Origin: Dictyocoela muelleri
Lineage: Eukaryota > Microsporidia
Assembly (NCBI GenBank): GCA_016256075.1
Contig: SDVU01000084.1
Coordinates: 1 to 21,982 of the forward strand
DNA length: 21,982 bases
Direction of reading: 5' to 3'
The notes beneath the pieces were generated by a model. The model made no database searches, was not told the origin of the DNA, and was given only the letters and a program-made list of their open reading frames with translations. Below, in pieces: positions 8,260-16,366 of the stretch. Both the position numbers and the translations under genes were made by a program. Numbering within the stretch: position 1 is the first letter of the stretch; every line of letters starts with the position of its first letter.

Positions 8260-8657
8260 CGAGGTATTGCATTTTTATATCGCCAGCATTGCATTTTTAT
8301 ATCGCCAACATTTCATTTTTATATCGCCAGCATTGCATTTTTATATAGCCAACATCGAATTTATATATCGCCAACATTGTATTTTTATATCGCTATTTCA
8401 AATCAAAAAAAGGAACCTCTAAAATAAAAAACTAAAAAGACTATAACCGTAGAGTTTAGTGATCTCTACTGTTTTAGTCCTTTTAGTTTTATTTTAGAGG
8501 TTCCCGTTTTTTGTTATGAAATAGCGATATAAAAATACAATGTTGGCGATATAAAAATTCAATGTTGGCTATAAAAAAATGCAATGTTGGCGATATAAAA
8601 ATGCAATGTTGGCGATATAAAAATGCAATTTTGGCGATATAAAAATGCAATGCCCTG
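8260..8657. mobile_element. 398-bp foldback element with 22-bp tandem units in both arms
   Basis: The left end is CGAGGTATTGCATTTTTATA; the right end, complemented, is CAGGGCATTGCATTTTTATA. TA flanks both ends (8258-8259 and 8658-8659). Each arm is a head-to-tail array of about six 22-bp units with core GCATTTTTATATCGCCAACATT; the right arm is its complement. The central part (8391-8520) is itself almost fully palindromic (AACCTCTAAAATAAAA against its complement), with a loop near 8440-8470. It is inserted in SINE-like copy 2, whose sequence resumes on the other side. Ends, unit length and TA duplication tie it to the 1063-3807 element. A minus-strand open frame here is only the translated repeat. 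Confidence 0.85.
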
Positions 8658-8867
8658 TAATAGCTTCTCATGAATTTTTATTTTTTACTACTTTTTGCCA
8701 AAATTCGTCGCTGAACTCATCCCCAAACCTAGGAGAGTACCTTATGCTCATTATCATTAGACCAAGTCTTAATCAGCTATACCACACTGGTACAACAGTA
8801 TATTAATACTATATTTCTATAGTTTTTGTCCGCTTAATGTCATTCCTTCATTTTTTATTAAATAGTG

Positions 8868-8940
8868 ACGTCTGCGGGATTCGAACCACGATACTTAAAT
8901 TTTACATTCAAGAGTGTTAACCACTGAGCTATCTGACCTA
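8868..8940 (-). promoter_or_regulatory. Pol III A and B boxes in tRNA-like SINE head
   Basis: The minus strand reads TAGCTCAGTGG (A box, exact match to TRGCNNAGNGG) and, 44 bases further from start to start, GGTTCGAATCC (B box, exact match). Spacing is that of a tRNA gene. The cloverleaf does not form: the T-stem would have only two pairs and the D-stem mostly mismatches. This is therefore a tRNA-derived internal promoter rather than a working tRNA. The copy at 16270-16351 has decayed boxes. Confidence 0.75.
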
Positions 8941-9120
8941 AAACGGATTACCTTGGAAAACTAATATTCATCAAAATCAAATTTATAAATATAATTAAGT
9001 AATTGATAAAATAACAAACATTGAATTAGTAAAAGATTATATTAATTAAATTATACTCATTATAATCGATATTTACTAAATTAATACCTATTAAATTTTA
9101 TTAATTAAAATCGATTTTTA

Positions 9121-9411
9121 TTATTTTTGAACTATATAATATAAAATATCAACATCGTTATCTCCTTTAATAAAAAACTGAAAATTTTTCGTTCCCTCTT
9201 TTTTCAGATTCATTTTAACACTTTCAAAAATATTTTTTTTAAACTTTGCAATTGTAAAATAATTAACACCATCCAATGAACAAACAAGGGATGTTTCTTT
9301 ACCTTCCATAGCATATGGCGTTAATGATGCATTTACAAAAATATATTTATATTTTGAATCTTTTAATTCGTATAAACAATTTTTTTGGATAGTTAATGAT
9401 TGATATCTCAT
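9121..9411 (-). CDS. Small nucleoplasmin-like (NPL) domain protein, 96 residues
   Basis: An intact single-exon frame. Residues 22-94 follow the pattern of the nucleoplasmin-like domain at the amino end of fungal and insect nuclear FKBPs. The visible blocks are YIFVNASLTPYAMEGKETSL, V-C-S-L-D-G-V-N-Y, then FESVKMNLKKEG, and FFIKGDNDVDILYYIV, where FKBPs show a K/F-x-xKGxNxVxLxGY-type strand. Such domains form pentameric beta-barrels that bind histones; a nuclear chaperone role is inferred, not shown. There is no FKBP isomerase domain and no acidic tract, so the protein is the bare domain. The start at 9411 is preceded directly by CCC (minus strand) with a TATA-like stretch about 15-23 bases upstream, an arrangement reported for microsporidian genes. 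It is the only undecayed frame among the repeats in this half of the window. The family call depends on pattern matching and could be wrong. Confidence 0.6.
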   Translation of the reverse strand: MRYQSLTIQKNCLYELKDSKYKYIFVNASLTPYAMEGKETSLVCSLDGVNYFTIAKFKKNIFESVKMNLKKEGTKNFQFFIKGDNDVDILYYIVQK

Positions 9412-9434
9412 GGGATTGTCAATTTTTTATAAAA
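9412..9434 (-). promoter_or_regulatory. TATA-like stretch and CCC triplet before the NPL-like gene
   Basis: Reading the minus strand, TTTTATAAAAAATT (9434-9421) is followed by GACAATCCC and the ATG at 9411. Microsporidian genes often have a CCC- or GGG-like signal immediately before the start and an A+T-rich TATA-like element just upstream, so this supports the start choice. Confidence 0.4.
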
Positions 9435-9889
9435 TTATAATTTTTAGCAAATTTTTTATCGGGTTTTTTACTGAGAATATTTATAATTTCTAACTCGGCG
9501 ATTTACTTCTAAAATTATAATTAAACTGATTGATCTCGGTGTTAAAATTATGCTACTCTCATAAGCCACTAGAGTCCCTGCTTTGTAACAATTACACTCA
9601 ATCAATGACTGGTAGGATAACGAAAATATTGTATTTTTTTGCTTAATTTTATGATCATATACTATTTTATCAATATATGTCACCAAAAATTTTTGTGAAC
9701 TGTTATTTATTCATTATATCATTATAAAAAATATAAATCACTGTGCTACAATGAGATATTTTATAATCACTGTTATAGCATTTGTTCGAATATGACATTC
9801 AAGTTTTATTCGATCATGTGGCATCAAAGAGCTTTAAATCTTAATCACAAATTTACATTCTAAAGTGTTACCAACTGCAAAAAATTGAT
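9435..9889. other. No gene supported; possible SINE-head fragment 9805-9877
   Basis: A 72-codon minus-strand open stretch (9468-9686) lacks any recognised motif and has the composition of chance coding. Bases 9805-9877 (TTCGATCATG, then TTTACATTCTAAAGTGTTACCAACTG) resemble the complement of the SINE-like tRNA head and could be the remains of another copy ending where copy 3 begins. Confidence 0.35.
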
Positions 9890-10094
9890 ATATATATTAC
9901 ATGCTGATAATATCCATGATTACAAACTAAAAGAGTTGTTTCGAACTGTGATCTTTAGACCTTCAGTTTTTGGCGTTCTTTATACATCACTCCTAAGTTG
10001 TCAGAAGGCTCGGCAACATTTGCGATTTTAGGTTTATAAGTGCCCAACACAATACAGGTAGTTATAGGCCTTTGGCTCTCTGAAGATTTGGAAA

Positions 10095-10276
10095 CCCGGA
10101 GTTTATAGATCTTAATTAGTAAGGGCATAGAATATATTTTTTTTTAAATAATCTTAAAAACGCGTTTTAAAATAAATATAATTAATATTTATTTATCTCG
10201 AGAATTTGAGCTTTTTTGAAATAATAATATACTCTGCGCTCCTACCAATTAATATTTATAAATCCTGGGTCACTAA
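10095..10276. repeat. Diverged relative of the 3166-3416 palindrome
   Basis: Left arm blocks TTTATAGATCTTAATTAGTA and AGGGCATAGAATATAT, and right arm blocks ATATACTCTGCGCTCCTACC and AATTAATATTTATAAATCC, are inverted copies of each other. They match the blocks of the 3166-3416 palindrome. The centre is an A+T-rich stretch rather than a clean AT run. It is inserted in SINE-like copy 3. Confidence 0.65.
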
Positions 10277-10446
10277 GTGTTAAGAAATGACATTTAATTC
10301 GTCTTTAAGTTTCACTACTTTTTGTTGGGGCGTCTTCAAACCCATATCCTAAAAATCTCGTTTGCTTTATTGTCACATTATACCCTATTTAAATCAGCTA
10401 TATTTAAGAAGAAGAACTTGATAATACTACTTTGCTCATTTTTATT

Positions 10447-10646
10447 CAGGACCAAGTAAACATTCATACTACAGAGTTCATGAAAAAAAATCTATGAGAT
10501 CATCAAATGAGTTACTAGTGTGAAATATTTTTTATTATATAAATTTATGAGGAAAAAATATCTGTCCTATATTAACTTATCATTAGGAACTTGAACATTC
10601 ATTTTTTTTCATAAGCTCTGTTGTATGATTGTTTAATGGATCCCTG
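10447..10646. mobile_element. Imperfect inverted-repeat element (MITE-like), about 200 bp
   Basis: The left end CAGGACCAAGTAAACATTCA and the complemented right end CAGGGATCCATTAAACAATC are followed by matching blocks (ATACTACAGAGTTCATGAAA against ATACAACAGAGCTTATGAAA). Inner parts diverge more. The target duplication is unclear. It interrupts SINE-like copy 3. No frame. Confidence 0.6.
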
Positions 10647-10839
10647 CTGTAAACTCTATGCAAATACTGCTAAAGTTCTTGTTCACTTAATATTATTTTA
10701 AATTCTTTACTAGAATAATACAACACAGGATTCTAAAAAGATACTTAAATGTTGAGTTCAAGTGTATTAACTTTAAAACTATCTGACATATAATTTTATT
10801 TTTAAATGAATAAAAATTCTGGCAATCAGTATTTATAGG

Positions 10840-10965
10840 GAGTAAGAATCTAGTCATAAAGAGGGGCTCGAGATGAACAGATTGCTCATTTAATTCTATC
10901 ATTATTCGTTACAATGAGTATGGTATTTTTAATTCATATGGACTTCTCGTATGATATACTAAATA
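10840..10965 (+). repeat. Half copy of the 11327-11599 inverted-repeat family
   Basis: AGAATCTAGTCATAAAGAGG, GAACAGATTGCTCATTTAA, CAATGAGTATGGTA and TTTTTAATTCATATGGACTT match one arm of the palindrome at 11327-11599 in the same order. The partner arm is not found next to it. Confidence 0.55.
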
Positions 10966-11326
10966 TCGATTATCTATAAATAATATTTGATATTTGTAAT
11001 CATATAAGAAGTTATTAAGATTAAAAGTACAAAAAAATCAATCTGACACTATTAAAATAACATTTGATTATAAATAATCCGAAATCAAACTTTTTTGCAA
11101 TAAAAACTCAAACAAATACTACAGTTTTATTCTTATCAATATTCATTTTAGAATATCATTTGTGACAATTCTTAAAATTGGTTAAGTCTCTACTCTTGAA
11201 GTAATACATGATACAGATTTTTTAATGCAATATATAATTAATTCTGAATATCTCATATTTTTTATTTTTTTTCGGTCTGAAATAGGGGTTATTTAAATAT
11301 TCTTGTAAAAAGGACTCTTTCTATTT

Positions 11327-11599
11327 TCAGAATCCATAATCTTATCATAAAAAAGGAATCGGGTAAACATATTGCATATTTAAGCTTTCGCGATTTATTA
11401 CTATGAATATAGTACTTTTAATTCATCGAAACTTTATAAATGATAATAAAGCTATCAAACATTAATGAACTGACCAGCAGTATGTATCACCAAAGAAGTT
11501 CTAATGAAACAAAAGCACTTCATTCATAGTAGCAAATCATTAGAAGCTTAAATATGCAATCTGTTTACCGAAATCTCCTTGTAATATTAGATTCTGACA
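11327..11599. mobile_element. Inverted-repeat element (MITE-like), about 270 bp
   Basis: The left arm (TTTCAGAATCCATAATC, GGTAAACATATTGCATATTT, AAGCTTTCGCGATTTATTAC and TATGAATATAGTACTTTTA) and the right arm (complement: TGTCAGAATCTAATATTAC, GGTAAACAGATTGCATATTT, AAGCTTCTAATGATTTGCTAC and TATGAATGAAGTGCTTTTG) pair over about 110 bp each. No frame; no clear target duplication found. Confidence 0.65.
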
Positions 11600-11616
11600 C
11601 CATTGGATAGTGAGAG

Positions 11617-11667
11617 CCTAAATTCTAATGTAGCCTAAATTCTAATGTAGCCTAAATTCTAATGTAG
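11617..11667 (+). repeat. Three exact 17-bp tandem units
   Basis: CCTAAATTCTAATGTAG is repeated three times without change, followed by a partial CCTAA. It is a young minisatellite just left of the hAT element. Confidence 0.95.
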
Positions 11668-11853
11668 CCTAATTGATTAATAAACATAGTCCAAAACTGT
11701 TTTTAACAATGACCATAGAAAATTGATATTAAATCAATTCTGATATATAGGGCCCGGTGAAAAGCTTGATTTTTGAAACCCCAAATTTTTCATATTTTTT
11801 GCATTTTTAAAGAAAACCCGGATTTTTGTGATTTTTTTATTTAAAAATTTTGG

Positions 11854-12056
11854 TGAGAGAGGAAAAAAAAACCAGAGAGAGAGAAATTTAGATTAAATTT
11901 AATTAAAAAATTAATTGATATATTTTTATAAATAAGAATTTTATTAAATTTATGTTTTTATATTTTAGTTTTTAATTAAAATATATCAATCAATTTTTTA
12001 ATCAATTTTGATTAAAATTTTTCATCTGGTTTTTTTTCCTTTCACCAAATTTTTTG
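11854..12056. repeat. Imperfect inverted repeat in hAT left end
   Basis: Bases 11854-11935 (AATTTTGGTGAGAG, AAAAAAAACCAGA, ATTGATATATTTT) pair with 11966-12056 with a short loop. It may be a small palindromic element inserted in the hAT or a part of its subterminal region; the boundaries do not show a clear duplication. Confidence 0.6.
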
Positions 12057-12105
12057 CCCCTAGAAATGACACAATTAAACAAAACTAAAGCTCTGTTAAG
12101 ATTTT

Positions 12106-13172
12106 GGATCTAGTCGAAATTATTCCCCATTAATGAATTAAAAGAAAAATTACAATTTAATTAAAATTCACTTTTATTAAATTTAAAATGCTCTCCATAA
12201 AATTATTTTTGTTATTATAGTATAAACATACCCTTATAAGAAACGTTCCCTTTCTTCCGTTTTAACACCCATTCTCGGATTATTTTTTTTGGCAAAATAT
12301 TAAAACATTCAACAGCCTGAGTATTAACTCCGGTATCTCGATTATAAATTCATACTTATGACAAACAGTATTATGTGTATAGTTGAATTCTCTTAAATTA
12401 CAATATGCTCTATTCTCATCCGTCCATATAGTGCTGTTTGATGCTACTTAGAGCAAATTATAGGCAAGAGTGTAATTTCTTCTTTATTGGGTATTACACA
12501 AGCAAAGACCCTTTTTATTTTTTGATCAAATTCAATAATGCATAAGCATCAGTACGATTACTAGGTGCTCGACCGTGATGATTTTTAATTTTATAATTTA
12601 GCATGGTTTCATCAGCTTGAATTAGTATGTTTTCGCCACCAAGTTTATTAGATGAAAAATCAGGATTTGAAATATTATCAACTATTTTGCCTATTATCTT
12701 TAAAATAGTGCATCTATTTATATCCAAATAGTTTATAATACTAATTCTCGACATTCTAGATATATATATAAAATTATATGGAATACATCTTTGAGTGGCA
12801 CATTAATTCCATAAAAAAACTGTCAGATCTAACTATAAATATTTTTTATAATTCAAGCATGAAGTTTTCATACACCTCCAAGCATATCCATCGATATTCC
12901 TGGAATATTTTCGCAAATTACAAGATCCTTTGCATAATAAACAGAAAATCCCCCTTTTTAAATAATTATTAGCGCTCAAATAATTAATAAAAACAATTTA
13001 TTTATATTTAGGATTTGTTCGATTAAAATTACTGGTTTCATAGGGGGCTCAAAAAAAAAGAAAATGGAAAACTAGAAACGTCGCCCTTCTTTAAACTTAG
13101 ATACTATTATGGTCTTAACTTATACGAAAACTAGTCGAAAATATTCCCCGGGGAATATTTTCGACCAGATTC
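12106..13172 (-). mobile_element. Complete decayed Merlin transposon nested in the hAT, perfect 8-bp duplication
   Basis: The left end GGATCTAGTCGAAATTATTC and complemented right end GAATCTGGTCGAAAATATTC are terminal inverted repeats. The 8 bases AAGATTTT flank both sides (12098-12105 and 13173-13180) without change. A further copy of the terminal motif at 13131-13150 abuts the right end, giving the palindrome ATATTCCCCGGGGAATAT. A Merlin/ISXO2-like transposase lies inside on the minus strand. The element is 1,067 bp long and interrupts the amino-terminal side of the hAT transposase, so it arrived after the hAT. Confidence 0.88.
12165..12980 (-). pseudogene. Merlin/ISXO2-like DDE transposase pseudogene
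   Basis: This is the transposase of the nested element. From the amino end (about 12980) it shows FCLLCKGSC (zinc-ribbon CxxC), YAWRCMKTSC (second WxC pair), then the helix before the core. From 12754 to 12515 a 79-codon frame follows, holding ILIQADETML (first catalytic Asp, DE intact), then HHGRAPSNRTDAYALL. Next come RVFACVIPNKE, TIWTDENRAYCNL (second Asp, about 12430), YTHNTVCHKYEF, and, after a frame change, DTGVNTQAVECFNIL (catalytic Glu, about 12320). The basic tail ends near 12165. All three catalytic acids survive but in different frames. In-frame stops near 12770 and 12450 and at least two frame changes make it dead. Length fits a full-size family member. Confidence 0.85.
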
Positions 13173-13182
13173 AAGATTTTTG

Positions 13183-14514
13183 GCTGAGAATGATGATTAA
13201 AAAATTCAGAAAAATGCTTTGATTTGAGTATATTGCAATAAAGAAATCAATTTTTCAAAAAATGAGGGAGTGAAAATACTTAAACGACATATTAAAACAA
13301 AGGTCCACTTGTACAATAAATCAAGAATTTGTTCAATAAAAACAATCGATAAAATTATTTCTTTTAAAGTTTTTAATACTACTTTTGATGATGATTTAGT
13401 GGAAGCATTTGCTACTGCAAATATTCTACATATAAATTACAAAATAAAAAGTTAAAAGCTTTCTTAGAAACTTGCACTAATAAATCGATTTACGATGAAT
13501 CGTATTACATAAAATTAATTTTGACGATTTTTAAAAGGAAAGAAAAAATATTTTTGAAATTTTAATAAATGCTGACATCTACATTCTATTTGACGAAAAT
13601 ACTGATGCAAATAAAAATTATATCCTTAATATAATGGGCGGTGTTTGCTGTCAAGCGTATAGGGAAAAAAATACCTTATACGTTTTGTGGAACTTTCAAA
13701 AACAAATAGTGAAACAGTCGGTCGGGAGATAATTAACATAATGAGTGAGATTTACGATGGTAAAATATCATTTGACAGACGGAGCTCCATATGTTGATAA
13801 GTCTCTTAAAATATAAAAACCATCTTTTAGAATCTTAAACATGTAGCGTGCATAGCTCATATGTTACATCGTCTCTGTGAAAAGTCAAGAGAAGTTTTCT
13901 TTATATTAAATTTCGTAAGTTCACAAATTAAGCGAGTTTGGGTAAAAAATAGAGAAAATAAAAACCTCTTTAAAAACACTTGCGGCTTGGCCCTCCCGAA
14001 GTTTCCAGTAACAACAAGATGAGGAACCTGGATTTCTTTCATGTATGATGTTGCCATAAAATATGATTTATATAAATAATTTTTAAAGATCTTGTTATAA
14101 AAAACAACGAATACCTTCCCATCTTTGAATCTTTTATAAATGAAAATTTTATTTTAGAGCTAAAAGAAATAAAAGAAAATTTATAGTCGAAAGTATAACA
14201 AATTTAGAAAAACAAAATCTTTCTACAACAAAACAGATAAACATCTTGAAAGATGTGCAAAAAAAATCAAAAATATCATATTGAAAGATAAATTTGATAT
14301 TTTAATACACAAAAACCCCGAACTTTCTTTATTTTTCAGTCTGAATGAAATTACAAGCAATGAAAAAGATAAAATTTTTCTGTATGATCCATTAACTACA
14401 GTTGATGTTGAACGTAGTTTTAGTAAAATGGTTGAAATTTTAGATGATTTACGAAGAGGTATGACTATTAAGACACATGAAATACTATTTTTTCTTTACT
14501 ATAGTAAAAATTGA
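13183..14514 (+). pseudogene. hAT transposase pseudogene (BED finger to hAT dimerisation domain)
   Basis: Blocks in order: a BED-type finger near 13225-13310 (VYCNKEINFS, LKRHIKTKVH), whose first zinc-binding Cys is replaced by a stop; DDDLVEAFATANILHINYKI (13385-13440); YILFDENTDANKNYILNIMG (about 13590-13640, first catalytic Asp); VELSKTNSETVGREIINIMS; TDGAPYVDKSLK (about 13780, second Asp); HVACIAHMLHRLCE (13840-13880); and KNTCGLALPKFPVTTR. The final block is the C-terminal dimerisation domain, intact from 14281 to 14514, with DPLTTVDVERSFSKM holding the catalytic Glu and LDDLRRGMTI after it. Several frame changes and stops break the chain between 13450 and 14280. The minus-strand open stretch at 13857-14057 is only its shadow. 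Confidence 0.85.
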
Positions 14515-14950
14515 ATAAATTTAAACAAATTTAAAATATTTTAGTCAAAAAAAAATATTTAATTAAAATATATTTATTTTTTGTTTTTATATTTTGTAGG
14601 GTCTTATTAAAAGTATTTTGAATTCAGTTATGTAAAGTAACGATCTTAAACATAAGATCAATAAAAAACCCTTTTTTTATTTTTTTAATACTAATTTCAA
14701 ACACAATAAAATATACGAAGATATTATACAAAAAAACGTTTTTTTTACTAAAAAATATGTTTTATGAACTTGGATAATGTTTTTAAGTTTACTTTATTGA
14801 AAATTGCATTTAAAAAAATTAAAAATGGATTTTTTCTATTTAAAAACCAGACTCTTTTAATTAAAAAACCAGGCCTTTTAATTTAAAAACCGGATTTTTA
14901 CCGGATTTTTCACAAAAAAAACAAGCCTTTCACCGGGCCCTAGTGATATA

Positions 14951-15881
14951 ATACCTTACCAATTACTATTCTGATAAACAGTACTTAATTAGCAAAAATC
15001 TTCGCATCTATATTATTTTCGTCTATATATTAATTTGTTATTCTATAAAAATCATGTTCTATAAAATCACTTTTAAAACATTTAGGTTCAAATAAATATT
15101 ATATATGTAAAAAACATAAAAAGCGCGATTTAGGCTGTATTTTCTAAATATTTTCTTATTTAAATTAAAAAAACAAGCAATAAAATTACAAAAAATGCTT
15201 TGGATCATCTAAAATTTTTAATAATACTTCTATTGGCCCAATTATGCATATTCATAGTATCTATAATTCACGGGAAAAATATTTACAATGTATTTTCTCT
15301 AAACCTTGGTCTAAGGCGCTTAGTGATTATGTAATTCGTAAACTAACATAATTTAAGCTATGTACGTATTTATGTTTATTGAACCCAAAGAATACAGGAA
15401 ATAAAAAAATCATATTAATTTTGTACTTTCACCGCTTTTTAAACAAGATGCGCCACTAGACTTAAATCCATGCCTTAAAAGGCTTTCATTAGATCGTTTT
15501 TATATTAGAAAAAACTATTGAACAGCTATAACACGTGTAACCATAGACTTAGAAACCTCCTTCCGCATAACTATCATATTAGATGTATATGAAACAGTTA
15601 TACAACACGAAAACATTATATATATAACTAATATAGTCTGATCGATTTTTGCCCTTCTGCGATTAGTTAATAAAGTATAATTGAAGGTTCGAAAAATATT
15701 GTCGTATCCTGATGGGACACGGCCTGTAAGAAGCAGATAAGAGCAAAGTGATTACGGATATTTCTTTTGTTGAAGTTGTTTTTCTCCAGAGCTTGTCTAG
15801 AGGGTTATTGATGCGTTAGGTTCTGGTTCACCTGGCTTTCTCTCATGGGTTCAAAAGAAATAATTTTAATTTATAGTTTTA
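14951..15881. other. No recognised gene; two short coding-like stretches
   Basis: A plus-strand open stretch (about 15184-15352) contains GPIMHIHSIYNSREKYLQCI and SKPWSKALSDYVIRKLT. A minus-strand stretch (about 15712-15517) contains GYDNIFRTFNYTLLTNRRRA. Both have less biased composition than the surroundings, and 15640-15860 is visibly richer in G+C, so this may be the remains of a gene or element. I do not recognise either, and neither has a proper start and stop within a full-length frame. Confidence 0.3.
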
Positions 15882-15891
15882 AATTTATCTA

Positions 15892-16356
15892 TATATATTT
15901 TATACCATGTTGACAACATCCATAGCTGCCAACCCGGAGTTTTTGTCTCCCACCGTAGTCTGTGACCTTTGTTTCTTGGTATTACAATAATAAGTGACTT
16001 TCTAAGCTACCAGGCGTCCAGCTGTATACGCGATCTTCGTTTCATCAATGACTCAGCAGAATACAAGTAATTAGTTGCTTTTCATGAATTTATATTTTTC
16101 ATTACTTTTTGACGAGATGCGTTGCCGCACTCATCCCCATACCTAATAGAGTCGCTCTGCTTCATTGACATATTAGAATAAGTATTAATTAGCTATACCA
16201 CACTGGAGCAACTGTATATTGAACTATATTTCTATAGTTATGACCGCTTAATATCATTCACTCATTATTTATTAAAGAGCGAAGTCAGAGGTATTCGACC
16301 CACGATACATAATTTACATTCAAGAGTGTTAAATATTCGGCTATCTGGCCTGTTTG
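15892..16356 (-). repeat. SINE-like repeat copy 4, uninterrupted, flanked by a 10-bp direct repeat
   Basis: This is the best full-length copy (465 bp). The flanks carry AATTTATCTA at 15882-15891 and 16357-16366, identical and directly abutting, as expected for a target duplication from reverse-transcription-based insertion. In the minus-strand sense it runs tRNA-like head (16351-16270, boxes decayed), body, and tail CATGGTATAAAATATATAT. A variable-length duplication, an A+T simple tail and a tRNA-like head are the three hallmarks of a SINE. Confidence 0.78.
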
Positions 16357-16366
16357 AATTTATCTA

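Larger units (their letters stand above)
8085..8945 (-). repeat. SINE-like repeat copy 2 with tRNA-like head, split by a foldback element
   Basis: Without the 398-bp insertion at 8260-8657 this copy is about 463 bp, the same as the uninterrupted copy at 15892-16356. In the minus-strand sense it begins with a tRNA-like head (8945-8868), continues through the shared body (CAGTGTGGTATAGCTGATTAAG, then the ATGAGT block) and ends GTCAGCATGTAATATATAATATAA, an AT-repeat tail at 8085-8110. Head, body and simple tail in this order are the plan of tRNA-derived SINEs. A clear target duplication was not found for this copy. No protein frame is present. Two independently decayed copies keep the same order. 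Confidence 0.75.
9890..10797 (-). repeat. SINE-like repeat copy 3, old, split by two palindromic elements
   Basis: The tail and body start with ATTACATGCTGATAATATCC near 9898. They continue through diverged blocks (GACCTTCAGTTTTTGGCGTTC, GCGATTTTAGGTTTAT) and resume after each insertion: TTTCACTACTTTTTG near 10310, TACCCTATTTAAATCAGCTAT near 10380, and ACTTAATATTATTTTAAATTC near 10685. The diverged tRNA head is at 10717-10797 (GATACTTAAATGTTGAGTTCAAGTGT). Insertions lie at about 10095-10276 and 10447-10646. It is clearly more decayed than copies at 8085 and 15892, so it is older. Confidence 0.65.
11748..14942 (+). mobile_element. Complete decayed hAT transposon containing a Merlin element
   Basis: The left end TAGGGCCCGGTGAAAAGCTT and complemented right end TAGGGCCCGGTGAAAGGCTT are terminal inverted repeats of hAT type. 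The flanking 8 bases CTGATATA (11740-11747) and GTGATATA (14943-14950) match at 7 of 8. A hAT transposase remnant reads in the plus direction (13183-14514). Subterminal blocks such as AAACCCGGATTTTT and AAAAACCGGATTTTT recur inside both ends. Total length is 3,195 bp; removing the 1,067-bp Merlin element and one 8-bp duplication leaves about 2.1 kb, short for a hAT, so some internal sequence may be lost. Confidence 0.9.

Noticed and set aside
8489-8671. 60-codon minus-strand open frame with a repeated peptide (YRQHCIFIS-like)
   Set aside because: The repetition is just the translated 22-bp foldback units; 22 is not a multiple of 3 and the frame has no independent support.
8868-8945. Functional tRNA gene
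   Set aside because: The boxes are perfect, but the D-, T- and acceptor stems do not form, and the sequence is part of a dispersed repeat.
9468-9686. 72-codon minus-strand open frame and a tRNA-like reading near 9500-9580
   Set aside because: The peptide shows no motif. A near A-box (TGGCTTATGAG) and near B-box (GATCAATCA) are present but the stems do not pair, so neither a gene nor a tRNA is supported.
10693-10902. 69-codon minus-strand open frame
   Set aside because: It overlaps the head of SINE-like copy 3 and half of another repeat; the frame is a by-product of these.
12778-12972. 64-codon plus-strand open frame
   Set aside because: It is opposite the zinc-ribbon part of the Merlin transposase on the minus strand.
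13857-14057. 66-codon minus-strand open frame
   Set aside because: It is opposite the hAT transposase blocks on the plus strand (HMLHRLCE, CGLALPKF).
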